Shown in pieces: positions 51,166 through 60,783 of a stretch of DNA of 64,000 nucleotides. The position numbers and the translations under genes are program-made. Source of the stretch: Haladaptatus cibarius D43 (GTDB taxonomy: Archaea > Halobacteriota > Halobacteria > Halobacteriales > Haladaptataceae); NCBI RefSeq assembly GCF_000710615.1, contig NZ_JDTH01000006.1, positions 62,001 through 126,000 on the forward strand. Reading direction: 5' to 3'. The notes beneath the pieces were generated by a model that saw only the letters and a program-made list of their open reading frames with translations, was not told the origin of the DNA and did not search any database. The stretch's first letter is position 1, and every line of letters begins with the position of its first letter.

Positions 51166-52359
51166 ATGTCATCGAAACGGCGTCGTCCGCGAGATGAAGC
51201 TATCCGTGGACGCTCCCACTGCGGAGCATTCCGTCCGCTCTCTGCGTTCGTCCTCGTCGTCGTCATGCTCGCTCACACTCCCGTCGTTTCCGCACACGGT
51301 GCGACTGCAACCGGCGGACTCGCCCACGGACATGGAACCTTTCTCGCTCTCGGCGGACTCGGAGTTATCGCCGCCACCATCGCCTTCAAGCGAATCGGTC
51401 GTATCTCGCCGACGGCCGCACTCTCCGGGGTATTTGTCGGACTCGTTATGACTGCACTCGGTGCAATCCTCTTCGAAGCGCTGTCGCCGGAAACCACCTA
51501 TTCAGGGGCCTCCATGCCTTTTCCGCGGTCGTGGTACCTCCCAATGGCGCTCTCGGTGGGGTTCTTGGTTATCGTGGCGAGCCTCGTCATCGGCCGACTT
51601 CGGTGGCCGACGCGACCTCGTTACTCCTTCCTCGGCATTCTAGCGGGACTGTGGATTGCGTATCCGTACCTTCTTCCCGGCAACGCCAGTGACTCGCATC
51701 CGCTCGGATACGCTATCGTTCTGGGAACACCCATCCTCGTCGGGTACGTCGTCTGGAAAGACGTGGGGATTGTGATTCGTGCGGTTCTTCGTGACCGGGC
51801 CGCCCGCTGGTTTGGCATCGGTGTCGGTGTCGTCGTTGCCCTCTTTTTCGTCTCTATTACGGGCTATCTCTCGTTTTTCCCGGAAGAAGGCCTCCCACAC
51901 GAACGGGTGATTGTCGTTCTTCCTGCAATTTATCAACTCGTGACGTGGCCCACACTCGAAATGTATCTCCCTCACATCCCACTCTTCGTCGCAATTTCAC
52001 CCGGACAACTCATCGTTGTCGGATTGTTGAGCACGCTTGTCGGACTGAATGCCGCCGTAATCGCCCGTCATTGGCGCGTCGAGGAACAAGCGGGAATGAC
52101 ACAGAGCACCGCTGGGGCCGGTGCAATCGTCGGTTCGTGTACGTGTGGTTGCTGTGGTCCGCTCGTCGCCAAAGTCGCCGTGTTGTCCGCGGGGCCTTCC
52201 ATCGCGGCCCCACTGTACTGGGTGTTCGTCGATACGGCCTCGCCACTCAGCGCGCTGTTCATCGTTGCGAGCATCGTCCTGTTCGTCGGCAGTCTCGTCT
52301 ACTCGGTCGAAACGGCGCGCCAATCCGGAGAATCGACGGCCGTTATCCCTGCCGATTGA
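51166..52359 (+). CDS. Membrane protein with signal-like N-terminus and CTCGCCGP motif
   Basis: 397 aa, about ten helices. A basic N-terminus is followed by a hydrophobic signal-like helix and a His-rich segment (AHGATATGGLAHGHG). Near residue 330 it has SCTCGCCGPLVAKVAVLSAG: three cysteines within four positions plus two more, a plausible metal or thiol site in the membrane. The gene lies directly after a truncated hemoglobin and before a Bat-type regulator and a Zn/Cd-type P-ATPase, so a metal or redox function is inferred. I do not recognise the family. Confidence 0.6.
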   Translation: MSSKRRRPRDEAIRGRSHCGAFRPLSAFVLVVVMLAHTPVVSAHGATATGGLAHGHGTFLALGGLGVIAATIAFKRIGRISPTAALSGVFVGLVMTALGAILFEALSPETTYSGASMPFPRSWYLPMALSVGFLVIVASLVIGRLRWPTRPRYSFLGILAGLWIAYPYLLPGNASDSHPLGYAIVLGTPILVGYVVWKDVGIVIRAVLRDRAARWFGIGVGVVVALFFVSITGYLSFFPEEGLPHERVIVVLPAIYQLVTWPTLEMYLPHIPLFVAISPGQLIVVGLLSTLVGLNAAVIARHWRVEEQAGMTQSTAGAGAIVGSCTCGCCGPLVAKVAVLSAGPSIAAPLYWVFVDTASPLSALFIVASIVLFVGSLVYSVETARQSGESTAVIPAD

Positions 52360-52543
52360 ATCGTAGAAGGCTTCGGGGAAGGAAGGTCGAAATAATCGCT
52401 CGGATTCGATTGTCACTGGTTGGTCGAATCAGCGATTGATATGAATCGTCCACCCTGTGCAGGTAGGGGCGTACCACCAGTGGACGAAGAAAGGAAAAGT
52501 GGTCATCAACGGGTTCATACTGCTTTCCCTTCTAAATGACAGT

Positions 52544-53290
52544 ATGCGTGAACTCGTCTTCACTCTCGAATATGCGCCGGAAACCAACGCCGTTGCGGAC
52601 ATCCTCACTGCCAATCCGGAGACGAAGATTCGTTCCCTCTCCTGCCACGTCTCTCCTAACAATCTGTGGCGCGTCGATTACGTCACCGGTGGTCGAAGTG
52701 CACTCGACGACCTCGCGGAAACCGTCGCCAGCGCCGAATATTATACCGACTGTCTGGCCCGCCGTGACTGCGAAGCCGACTGGGAAACCCAAACTCTCGA
52801 CCGTACCGAGGACGCACTCGTCCTCTACTCCTATTGGTCACGCACGCCCTCCTGCACTTCCATCCCCCACCTCGCACTCGACCACTTCGGGAACGGACTT
52901 ATCTTCCAGACGACGTGGGTTGGACACCGGTACGAGTGGCGAATCATCGCCCCCGACGATACTACCTATCACGCCTTCCGGACTGCAATCGAAAACGAAA
53001 TCGACGACACCACGGGTGTCACCTTCGTCCGGGTCGGCGATGCGGATGACGCCACTCCGGATGACGGTGAATCCTCGTTGACACCCGAACAGGATGCGGC
53101 CATGCGGGCCGCCGTCGAACACGGCTACTACCAGACGCCCCGGGAAATCGAAACCTACGAACTCGCTGAGAAACTCGGTATCCCCGGTTCGACGCTCTCC
53201 TACCGACTCCGCCGTGCCGAAGCGCAACTAGCCGAAGCCTACGTTACCGACCACTCCTCGTCTGCCCACCTATCGTCCCCCGATACCTGA
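52544..53290 (+). CDS. HTH-10 (Bat-type) transcriptional regulator
   Basis: 248 aa from ATG 52544 (MRELVFTLEYAPETN); a longer form from 52457 is less likely. The sensory part contains TPSCTSIPHLALDHFG and the C-terminal HTH-10 reads LTPEQDAAMRAAVEHGYYQTP with AEKLGIPGSTLSYRLRRAEAQ. It is 58 bp before the P-type ATPase gene and in the same direction, so it is the best candidate for the regulator of that exporter. Confidence 0.85.
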   Translation: MRELVFTLEYAPETNAVADILTANPETKIRSLSCHVSPNNLWRVDYVTGGRSALDDLAETVASAEYYTDCLARRDCEADWETQTLDRTEDALVLYSYWSRTPSCTSIPHLALDHFGNGLIFQTTWVGHRYEWRIIAPDDTTYHAFRTAIENEIDDTTGVTFVRVGDADDATPDDGESSLTPEQDAAMRAAVEHGYYQTPREIETYELAEKLGIPGSTLSYRLRRAEAQLAEAYVTDHSSSAHLSSPDT

Positions 53291-53348
53291 GTGGAGTTGG
53301 TGCACACCAACTCAAGGGATTTGTCATCCGGGTTCGTCCGTCCGCACA

Positions 53349-55910
53349 ATGACTACGGACACAGCTGGTTCGGATAGTATCGAATCCCGAACCGTGAAGC
53401 TCACCGTGCCGGGGATGGATTGCCCCTCTTGTGCGGAGAAAATCGTCAATAGCGTCTCGGAACGTGACGGCGTCGTCACCGTCGAACCGCAGGTCATGAC
53501 CGGCACCGTTCACATCGAATATCTCCCTGAAACCGTCGCAGTGAATTCTCTCGTCGAACGTGTGCAGGCGGCTGGCTACGACGTCGAGGCACGCGACGAC
53601 CTCCAAACTGAACGATTCGACGTGCCGACGATGGACTGTGCGTCCTGTGCTGGTAAGATAGAGAACGCCCTCGATTCCGTCGCGGGGATTCAGGAACGCG
53701 AGACGCTTCCGACGACCGGAACCGTCATCGTCACCTACGACTCCGGACGAACTTCTCGCCCCGACCTCGTCGCGGCCATCGAGAGTGCGGGATACACCGT
53801 CGGAGAGACCGAGCCAGATACAACAGAGGAAGACCTCGCGGAGGAGAACCGGGCACGAGACGTGTGGCTGAGTTCCCGTGCGCTCAAAACGTGGCTCGGC
53901 GGTGGGTTACTGCTTCTCGGACTTGGACTAGAGTTTTTACTGTCGGGACTCGACGTGACGCTCGTCGCATTCCTTGGGCGCGAATTCGGCACTGCCGAAC
54001 TGTTCTACTTCGTCGGTGCGGTTGTGAGCGGCCAGGAAATCCTCCGAAACGGATACTACTCCGTGCGAACGCGCTCGCTAGACATCGACCTTCTGATGAG
54101 CCTCGGCATCCTCGGTGCAATTATTGCGAGCGTCGCCTTCGGCGAGGCTCTCTACCTCGAAGCCGGGATGCTCGCCGTGCTGTTCAGCATCGCCGAGTTG
54201 ATGGAGGAGTACGCGATGGATCGCGCCCGCTCCTCGCTCCGTGAGCTAATGGATCTCTCGCCGACGACTGCGACTGTCCGCAGGGACGGCGAGGAGACGA
54301 CCGTCCCGGTGGGGGAACTGCGCGTGGGCGACCGCGTCGTCGTGCGCCCCGGCGACCGTATCCCCGCCGATGGTACGGTCGCCGAGGGCGAGAGCGCGGT
54401 CAATCAGGCTCCAATCACGGGCGAGAGCGTCCCCGTGGACAAGGCGGACGGCGACGAGGTGTATGCCGGGACGATCAACGAGGAAGGGTATCTCGAAGTG
54501 GCGATTACGGCAGAGGCCGAGGATAGCACGCTTGCGCGTATCATCGAACTGGTTGAGGACGCACAGCGGGACAAGACCGACCACGAGCAGTTCGTCGACC
54601 GATTCGCCAGCCAGTACACTCCAGTGGTTGTCACGCTGGCCGTTCTCACCGCCACCGTGCCACCGCTTCTCATCAGCGGTCGCGTCTCGTTCGACATCGT
54701 CGGTCAGTCGCTCGTGTTCGTCGGCGACTGGGCGACGTGGTTCAAGCATGGGTTGGCACTCCTCGTACTCGCGTGTCCGTGTGCGCTGGTCATCAGCACG
54801 CCGGTCAGTGTCGTTTCCGGAATCACGAGCGCCGCGAAGAACGGCGTACTCATCAAGGGTGGGAGACATCTCGAATCGGTCGGGACGGTACAGGCCGTCG
54901 CGTTCGACAAGACGGGGACGCTCACGCATGGTCAACTCACCGTGACCGATGTCGTTCCGGCCAGTGGCGAGTCGCAAGAGTCGGTGCTGTCCGCGGCGGC
55001 GAGTCTGGAAGCGCGAAGCGAACACCCCATCGCGGAGGCAATCGTGGAGGCCGCTGACGAGGCGGGTGTCGAAACCGACGATATCTCCGCGTTCGAGAGC
55101 CTGACTGGGAAAGGTATTCGAGCCGAACTAGACGACGAGACGTACTTCGTCGGGAAGCCAGCGTTGTTCGAGGAACTGGGTTTCTCCCTCGACACCGTCC
55201 GTGTCATGTCTGACGGTGGCGTCGCGGTCGAAGATTCCGACAGTCACGATGCTCCCGCCGTTGGTAGTAGGGAAATCGAAGACTTGCAGGCCGACGGGAA
55301 GACCGTCATCCTCGTCGGAACCGAGCAACGGATTGCGGGCATCGTCGCGGTGGCGGATGAAGTACGCCCGGAGGCGAAGCAAGCGGTTGCCCGACTCCAC
55401 GAACTCGGTGCCGAGCGCGTCGTGATGCTGACCGGCGACAACGAAGTGACGGCACGAGCAGTCGGTGAGATGGCGGGCGTCGATGCGGTGCGTGCCGAAT
55501 TGTTACCTGCCGATAAAGCCGAGACGGTGGCAACACTCGGTGAGGAGTTCGATGGGGTGATGATGGTCGGCGACGGGGTCAACGACGCACCAGCGCTTGC
55601 GACTGCGACCGTCGGCGTTGCGATGGGTGCGGCGGGGACTGATACGGCAGTTGAGTCGGCAGACGTCGCACTGATGGGAGATGAACTGTCGAAACTCCCG
55701 TATCTCTACACGCTGTCGAAGAAGGCAAACGGTGTCATTCGGGAGAACATCTGGATCAGCATCGGTGTGAAGGCGTTGTTGGCCATCGGGGTGCCCCTCG
55801 GATTGGTGAACGTCGCAGTCGCCGTTGTCGTCGGCGATATGGGGACGAGCCTCGGTGTAACAACGAACGCACTCCGATTGTCGAGCATCGAATCCGACGA
55901 TTTCGAGTAG
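53349..55910 (+). CDS. P1B-type heavy-metal ATPase, PIB-2 (Zn/Cd/Pb) features
   Basis: 853 aa. Two N-terminal HMA domains with CPSC (Cys25, Cys28) and CASC (Cys97, Cys100). Core motifs are ACPCALV in the metal-binding helix (Cys476, Cys478), DKTGT (Asp520 is phosphorylated), SEHPIAEA and GDGVNDAPA. The last two helices carry Lys808 in GVKALL and Asp830 in VVGDMGTSLGVTTNALRL, the residues that define ZntA-like Zn/Cd/Pb exporters rather than CopA. The HMA cores also match. It probably exports Zn or Cd. A Bat-type regulator gene lies just upstream. Confidence 0.92.
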   Translation: MTTDTAGSDSIESRTVKLTVPGMDCPSCAEKIVNSVSERDGVVTVEPQVMTGTVHIEYLPETVAVNSLVERVQAAGYDVEARDDLQTERFDVPTMDCASCAGKIENALDSVAGIQERETLPTTGTVIVTYDSGRTSRPDLVAAIESAGYTVGETEPDTTEEDLAEENRARDVWLSSRALKTWLGGGLLLLGLGLEFLLSGLDVTLVAFLGREFGTAELFYFVGAVVSGQEILRNGYYSVRTRSLDIDLLMSLGILGAIIASVAFGEALYLEAGMLAVLFSIAELMEEYAMDRARSSLRELMDLSPTTATVRRDGEETTVPVGELRVGDRVVVRPGDRIPADGTVAEGESAVNQAPITGESVPVDKADGDEVYAGTINEEGYLEVAITAEAEDSTLARIIELVEDAQRDKTDHEQFVDRFASQYTPVVVTLAVLTATVPPLLISGRVSFDIVGQSLVFVGDWATWFKHGLALLVLACPCALVISTPVSVVSGITSAAKNGVLIKGGRHLESVGTVQAVAFDKTGTLTHGQLTVTDVVPASGESQESVLSAAASLEARSEHPIAEAIVEAADEAGVETDDISAFESLTGKGIRAELDDETYFVGKPALFEELGFSLDTVRVMSDGGVAVEDSDSHDAPAVGSREIEDLQADGKTVILVGTEQRIAGIVAVADEVRPEAKQAVARLHELGAERVVMLTGDNEVTARAVGEMAGVDAVRAELLPADKAETVATLGEEFDGVMMVGDGVNDAPALATATVGVAMGAAGTDTAVESADVALMGDELSKLPYLYTLSKKANGVIRENIWISIGVKALLAIGVPLGLVNVAVAVVVGDMGTSLGVTTNALRLSSIESDDFE

Positions 55911-55988
55911 CGATACTTTCGGCAACCGTTCTCCCGTGGGACGGAAGCGCGGACACGGGACAGCTATCTGCTGTCTTCCTCCGCGGCG

Positions 55989-57338
55989 TCAGTCCGCTTG
56001 TTCGGACTGTCCTCGGAATGCGCCTCGGACACTCGCGTTCGTGTGCTTGAGGAGGTCACGAAGACTTCCGGAGCGGGAGATGAACAACCCAAGACCGAGG
56101 ACGATGTAGACTCCGGTAAAGACGTACAGGATGAGAAGACTGAGATCTGCGGCAGTCGCTCCCGCGTATGTCTGAATCACGTAGAACTCGGCGCCGACCT
56201 GCGAGACGAACAGGACGAGCAGGGCGATTGCCTCGCGGGCACTAATTTCGAAGTTCGCTAGGATGGCGATGGCGAAGAAGCTCTGTGCAGCGGTTATCCA
56301 TATCTCGGCGGCTTGCTTCTGGTCGAACGAGAGCGTCCCGATGTGTCCCGCAGCAATCGAATACACGATGGCGAGCGTCCCAATGAGGAGCGTCCATTGG
56401 TTGAGCTTCGAGGAGATGAGTGCGTTGAACCCGGCGGTCGAGCGCGCCTTATTGACGAGGTACGCGACGACGATGAGTTCGGGACTCTCACTCGCCAGCG
56501 GCGCGAGCCACTGAATCATGAAAAAGGACGGGATACCGAAATCGGTTCCGAGTTCCTCAAGACCTAGTGCAAACGGATGAACCGCCTCGAAGATGACCGC
56601 TCCCGAAAAGACAAACAAGAACAGTACGACTGCGATTCGTGGTGCTTTCGCGTACTTTTGGAAGTACGCTGGAACGCCGACGTGCGCGTCGGTTTCTTCG
56701 ACATCGCCACGAACGACGATGCCAATGTAGAGGGCGTACAGTCCCACGAGGACGAGGGTGTCCACGATTCCGATGCCGCCACCCAGCGGGATGAAAAACG
56801 CGTAGGCAGTGGCGGCGAGCAAGAATGCGATTTCGAGAGATATTTCGCGGTCGATACTGACTGCGTCAGCGAGGAATCCATCGCGGTGGATGACGGCCAA
56901 ATCGGTCGCCCGCCTCGCTCGGTAAATCGTAAAGAGTGCGATACCGGACCATCCAAGCCCGATAAGGATGCGGTTTGCACCGGTCATGTTTGCGATTGCG
57001 AGGTTGGCCGATTCCATCCCACGACTGGTTCCCTCAAACGCCCCAGCGTTCCACGCGTACAGTGCGTCAACCGCGTACTCGGGCGCGACGGCGAGCACAG
57101 CGAGGACGGCGATGGCGAACGCGGTCGGAACGTCCTTTTCTGCTGTTTCTGCTCCCCACGCAAGCAGAAAGGCGGCGCCGAGGATTGCGAGTCCGCCGAC
57201 GAAAACGGCGGTTAGCGGGATGATATTTGTTTTCGGGTCGAGGTGAAAACCGTGCGTGACGAACAACGCGATGAACGGAAGCGTCAGGAGTAATGCACCA
57301 CAGACCGCGACGAGCGGGTGTTGGAAGCGTTTATACAT
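55989..57338 (-). CDS. Sodium/calcium exchanger-family protein (CaCA)
   Basis: 449 aa, about 11 to 12 helices in two related halves. The two alpha-repeats are visible: VLAVAPEYAVDALYAW in the first half and MIQWLAPLASESPELIVVAYL in the second, both carrying the catalytic acidic residue followed by a Pro-Glu pattern. It would exchange Na+ (or H+) for Ca2+ or a related cation. Its proximity to the PIB-2 ATPase makes this a cation-homeostasis section. Promoter elements would lie in the gap to 57658. Confidence 0.88.
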   Translation of the reverse strand: MYKRFQHPLVAVCGALLLTLPFIALFVTHGFHLDPKTNIIPLTAVFVGGLAILGAAFLLAWGAETAEKDVPTAFAIAVLAVLAVAPEYAVDALYAWNAGAFEGTSRGMESANLAIANMTGANRILIGLGWSGIALFTIYRARRATDLAVIHRDGFLADAVSIDREISLEIAFLLAATAYAFFIPLGGGIGIVDTLVLVGLYALYIGIVVRGDVEETDAHVGVPAYFQKYAKAPRIAVVLFLFVFSGAVIFEAVHPFALGLEELGTDFGIPSFFMIQWLAPLASESPELIVVAYLVNKARSTAGFNALISSKLNQWTLLIGTLAIVYSIAAGHIGTLSFDQKQAAEIWITAAQSFFAIAILANFEISAREAIALLVLFVSQVGAEFYVIQTYAGATAADLSLLILYVFTGVYIVLGLGLFISRSGSLRDLLKHTNASVRGAFRGQSEQAD

Positions 57339-57658
57339 GGCTCACCTCGGTCGAAGAGATTGATAGAACGTTCAATGAACTCTCGATGCGCTCGTTTCTG
57401 TCTTCGAATAGACCTGTTTTCATGTATATCGAACCATGCGATAGACAGTCAAAAATCACAAGATAACCGGTAGAACCCTCAGAACGGGTAGGAGAGGACA
57501 CGAATGGACGATATTCCCTATTAATCGGGGGCGGTTCGAATGTGGCGGTGTCAGCGTCTCAAAGGCACGGTCTGGACATTTGACGGTACAACGCGACCGT
57601 CGGGACGGTATCTGCCATGGGGGCCTCGAAGTTTTCACTCTAAATCCACTACGTTCGT
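57339..57658. other. Intergenic region
   Basis: 320 bp with no supported gene; carries the promoter of the exchanger gene on the minus strand. A short palindrome GAACGTTC occurs near 57366. The leftward DUF1508 gene ends at 57659. Confidence 0.4.
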
Positions 57659-57847
57659 TCAGTTCGAGACGACGACTTGTGCGTCCGGTGCGCTGGCTTT
57701 TACGCTCCGTATCCCACGTTGTGCACCCTGTTTAGATGCATATCCTTCCCCGCTGTCCGCGATGATGTTTCCGTTCGAAGCGACAAGTCGCCACCGCCAT
57801 TCGTCGGCGGCGTCTTGGTACAGTTCGAATATCGGCTCTTTCGGCAT
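57659..57847 (-). CDS. HVO_2922 / DUF1508 (YegP-type) small protein
   Basis: 62 aa. The signature FELYQDAADEWRWRLVASNG and GYASKQGAQRGIRSVK give the YegP/DUF1508 fold, one repeat long, as in haloarchaeal HVO_2922. The sequence is small, acidic and cytosolic. Function unknown; in bacteria members have been linked to stress responses. Confidence 0.85.
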   Translation of the reverse strand: MPKEPIFELYQDAADEWRWRLVASNGNIIADSGEGYASKQGAQRGIRSVKASAPDAQVVVSN

Positions 57848-57995
57848 ATCTCAGCGTAGTAGTTGAGTAGTAGTAACGGTACTCATTTTTTCGACCTTTT
57901 TCCGGAGAATCAGACACTGGTTCGGTCGGGGGCCAGTATCGGTACGATTGGGACATCAGTAGACACAATACCAGTCGTTGCAATCAACCACACGA

Positions 57996-59599
57996 ATGTC
58001 TCTCAAGGCCCGTCTGGGTGTGTTCTTCAGCATTGACGGGAAGGGCGACAGGTTGGAGAACGACGGGTTCTGGCTTTCGATTGCCGTAACCGTTGGTGTT
58101 GGCGTGTATTTGGCGTATCTCGCGCTGTGCCCGTTTCCAGCGCACGGAGCGGGATTGTACCTCGCAATCGCGGAGCAGATTAGCGCACACGGCTACCGAC
58201 TACCCGAAACGATTCCACATTACACCGCAGAGGGAGTCCCGTTCGCATATCCACCGTTGCTGTTTTACGTGATTGCCGTTCTCCGCGACACGTTCGGTAT
58301 CGACCCGGTTTCACTCACGCGATATGTACCGAGATTCATCACCGTCGTGTATCTGATTCCGTACTACTACCTTGGGAAAGAGATTCTCGAATCGCCATCG
58401 CAAGCAGGTACCGCCACGGTACTGCTCGCCGTAACGCCGGTCGTTCTCAAGTGGCATCTCGCAGCAGGCGGCATCGTTCGCGCGGCGGCGTTTCTACTCG
58501 TTCTCACTGGCCTGTACACTGGCATACGAACGTTCAAACGAAAGAATCGGCGATAGCTCATTCCGTCCATCGCGCTATTTTCGCTCACCATACTCACTCA
58601 TCCCGTCTACACGACGCTCTTCGGTCTGAGCTACCTCCTCATGGTCGGCTTCTTTGACCGGTCGTGGACGGGGTTGGGACTCGGTGCGTCGGTTGCGATA
58701 GGTGGTGCCGCACTGGCGTCCCCGTGGTGGTGGCACGTCGCTTCGACGCATGGATTATCGATATTCACCGCAGCAGCGGGAACACACGACGGACTCGGCG
58801 GTGGATTCGCCCGCCTCTTCGATTCGTTCGTCGGGCCGTTGCTGTCCAGCACCCAATGGCCGTTCTATCTCCTCTCGGTCGCTGGCGTCTCGTTTTTGGT
58901 TCGACGGCGGCGATTGTTCATCTCCGTTTGGATGGCTCTGACGGGATACCTCTTCACTCAAAATCGACTGTTGTACGTCGCAGGAGCGATGGCGGCGGCA
59001 GTGTTCGTTTGCGAGGTCTGTCTTCCGGTCGTCAGGGAGCAGGTACGAATCGATAACCGGGGACGATATATCCTCTTTTCCTGCTCGTACTGGTCGTCGG
59101 TTCGACCCTCGGCTTCGGTGTCTTGACGACGGGCGATACTGACGCCAAAGCCGAAAGTCGAGTGGAAACGCTCCTTCCCGAACCGTATATGAACCAACAC
59201 GACGAACACGCCATGGGATGGGTGAAGCGCCATACTGCCCCGTCGTCACGGTTCGTAGTACTCGGCGACGCCGCGGAACTGTTTCCGTTCGTGACTCAGC
59301 GGACAAGCCTCGCGAGTCCGTGGGGTGTCGAGTGGAAAGGCAATACCCAGTTCGAGCGACAAAAGAAGCTGTACGACTCGACGTCGGCTTGCACGACCGC
59401 TGATTGTCTTACGCAGTCGCTTCAGAACGCACATCTACGGCCGGATTACGTGTCCGTTCCGAAAGGCCACTACACGATACGGCGGGACGACCACGTCCAG
59501 CCATCACGGATGCGTCGCTCATTAGTAAAGTCGCCGAACTATTCACTCGCGTTCGAAAATCGGAACGTGATGATATACCGGGTGAGTGCTCTCGATTGA
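57996..59599 (+). pseudogene. Broken multi-pass glycosyltransferase-like membrane gene
   Basis: Frame opens at ATG 57996 with membrane helices (WLSIAVTVGVGVYLAYLAL and later VIAVLRDTFGIDPV). It is stopped by an in-frame TAG at 58554-58556, after which the same frame continues with hydrophobic sequence (SIALFSLTILTHPVYTTLFG) to about 59060. A second lesion, a one-base shift between about 59056 and 59080, moves the reading into another frame, where LFLLVLVVGSTLGFGV and then a soluble C-terminal part run to the stop at 59599. The restored product would be about 534 aa and resembles oligosaccharyl or GT39-like glycosyltransferases. Either recent inactivation or sequencing errors. Confidence 0.7.
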
Positions 59600-59731
59600 T
59601 ACTCCGAACGAATCGGCTGGCGAGCCTGCCGTTGTAAGAATCCTCGGTGGAACGAAAAAGACGTAGAATGTGTTCCACGCTAGACGGATACAAACGCATT
59701 AACGCTTTCATCCCGTAGTTCTCGAAGGAAC

Positions 59732-60613
59732 ATGTACGAGGACATCCTTCTCCCATTCGACGGAAGCGACGGTGCTATAGACGTGCTCCATCACGGCAGT
59801 GCTATTGCACGATGGGCCGATGCGACTATCCACGTCCTCTTCGTGGCGGACACCACTCGTGACAGCGTTGTCACAATCGAAGGGCAGGTAATTGATGCAT
59901 TGGAAGACCAAGGAGAAGACATCGTCGAAGAGGCAGTGGCGGCCCTCAAAGACATCGGAATCGATCATAAAACCGATGTCATCCAAGGCAATCCCGCACC
60001 AACGATTGCCAACTATGCCGAACGATACGGTCACGACCTGATTATCATGCCAACACACGGCCGCACGGGTGTTTCTCGCTACCTCATCGGGAGTGTGACC
60101 GAAAAAGTCGTCCGTCTTTCTTCAGTGCCGGTACTAACGGCACGGATACAGCCTGATGAACGACTCGACTTCCCGTATGAAGACGTTCTCATTCCGACAG
60201 ACGGGAGTCGCGGTGCGACTCACGCTGCTCAACACGGCCTCTCGTTCGCGGCGGTTCTCGATGCAACCGTTCACGCGCTTTCAGTAGTGGACGAGACTTC
60301 GCTCGGATTCGACGTTCGCGATACGACTTCCGAAATGAGCGGCGAACAGGTCGCGAACAACGCCGTTGACGATCTTCTCTCCAAGGCGAAGACACATGGA
60401 GTCACAACCACTGTTTCCCACATTGCGCACGGGTCGCCGTTCGAGGAGATACTCAGCTATATTGAATCGAACGACATCGACGCTGTCGTCATGGGAACTA
60501 CGGGTCGGCGTGGAACGGATCGAATACTGTTTGGCAGTGTTGCCGAAAAGACGGTCAGGTCTGCCCCCGTTCCGGTTGTCACTGTCGGAGAGGGCGACGC
60601 AACCAAATCCTGA
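59732..60613 (+). CDS. Tandem universal stress protein (two UspA domains)
   Basis: 293 aa with two UspA domains, about 1-145 and 149-293. Each begins with a strand (YEDILLPFDGSDGAIDV and YEDVLIPTDGSRGATHA) and ends with the ATP-binding loop (MPTHGRTGVSRYLIGSVTEKV and MGTTGRRGTDRILFGSVAEKT), where the G-x2-G-x9-G(S/T) motif is intact in both. It probably acts as an ATP-binding stress factor. Confidence 0.9.
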   Translation: MYEDILLPFDGSDGAIDVLHHGSAIARWADATIHVLFVADTTRDSVVTIEGQVIDALEDQGEDIVEEAVAALKDIGIDHKTDVIQGNPAPTIANYAERYGHDLIIMPTHGRTGVSRYLIGSVTEKVVRLSSVPVLTARIQPDERLDFPYEDVLIPTDGSRGATHAAQHGLSFAAVLDATVHALSVVDETSLGFDVRDTTSEMSGEQVANNAVDDLLSKAKTHGVTTTVSHIAHGSPFEEILSYIESNDIDAVVMGTTGRRGTDRILFGSVAEKTVRSAPVPVVTVGEGDATKS

Positions 60614-60783
60614 TACGAGAGTCCGCTGATTCGGACGAATAGACGGCATACAGGCTAAAGAAAAGTTAGGACAATTGTGATTGGAAAAATCACGGCGCTT
60701 CAATTAGACAGGGATTCTGAAACCGGGATGCCGAGAATATCGTTTCGTCAGCTATATGATTTGATGATGCGATTGGGTAGCCA

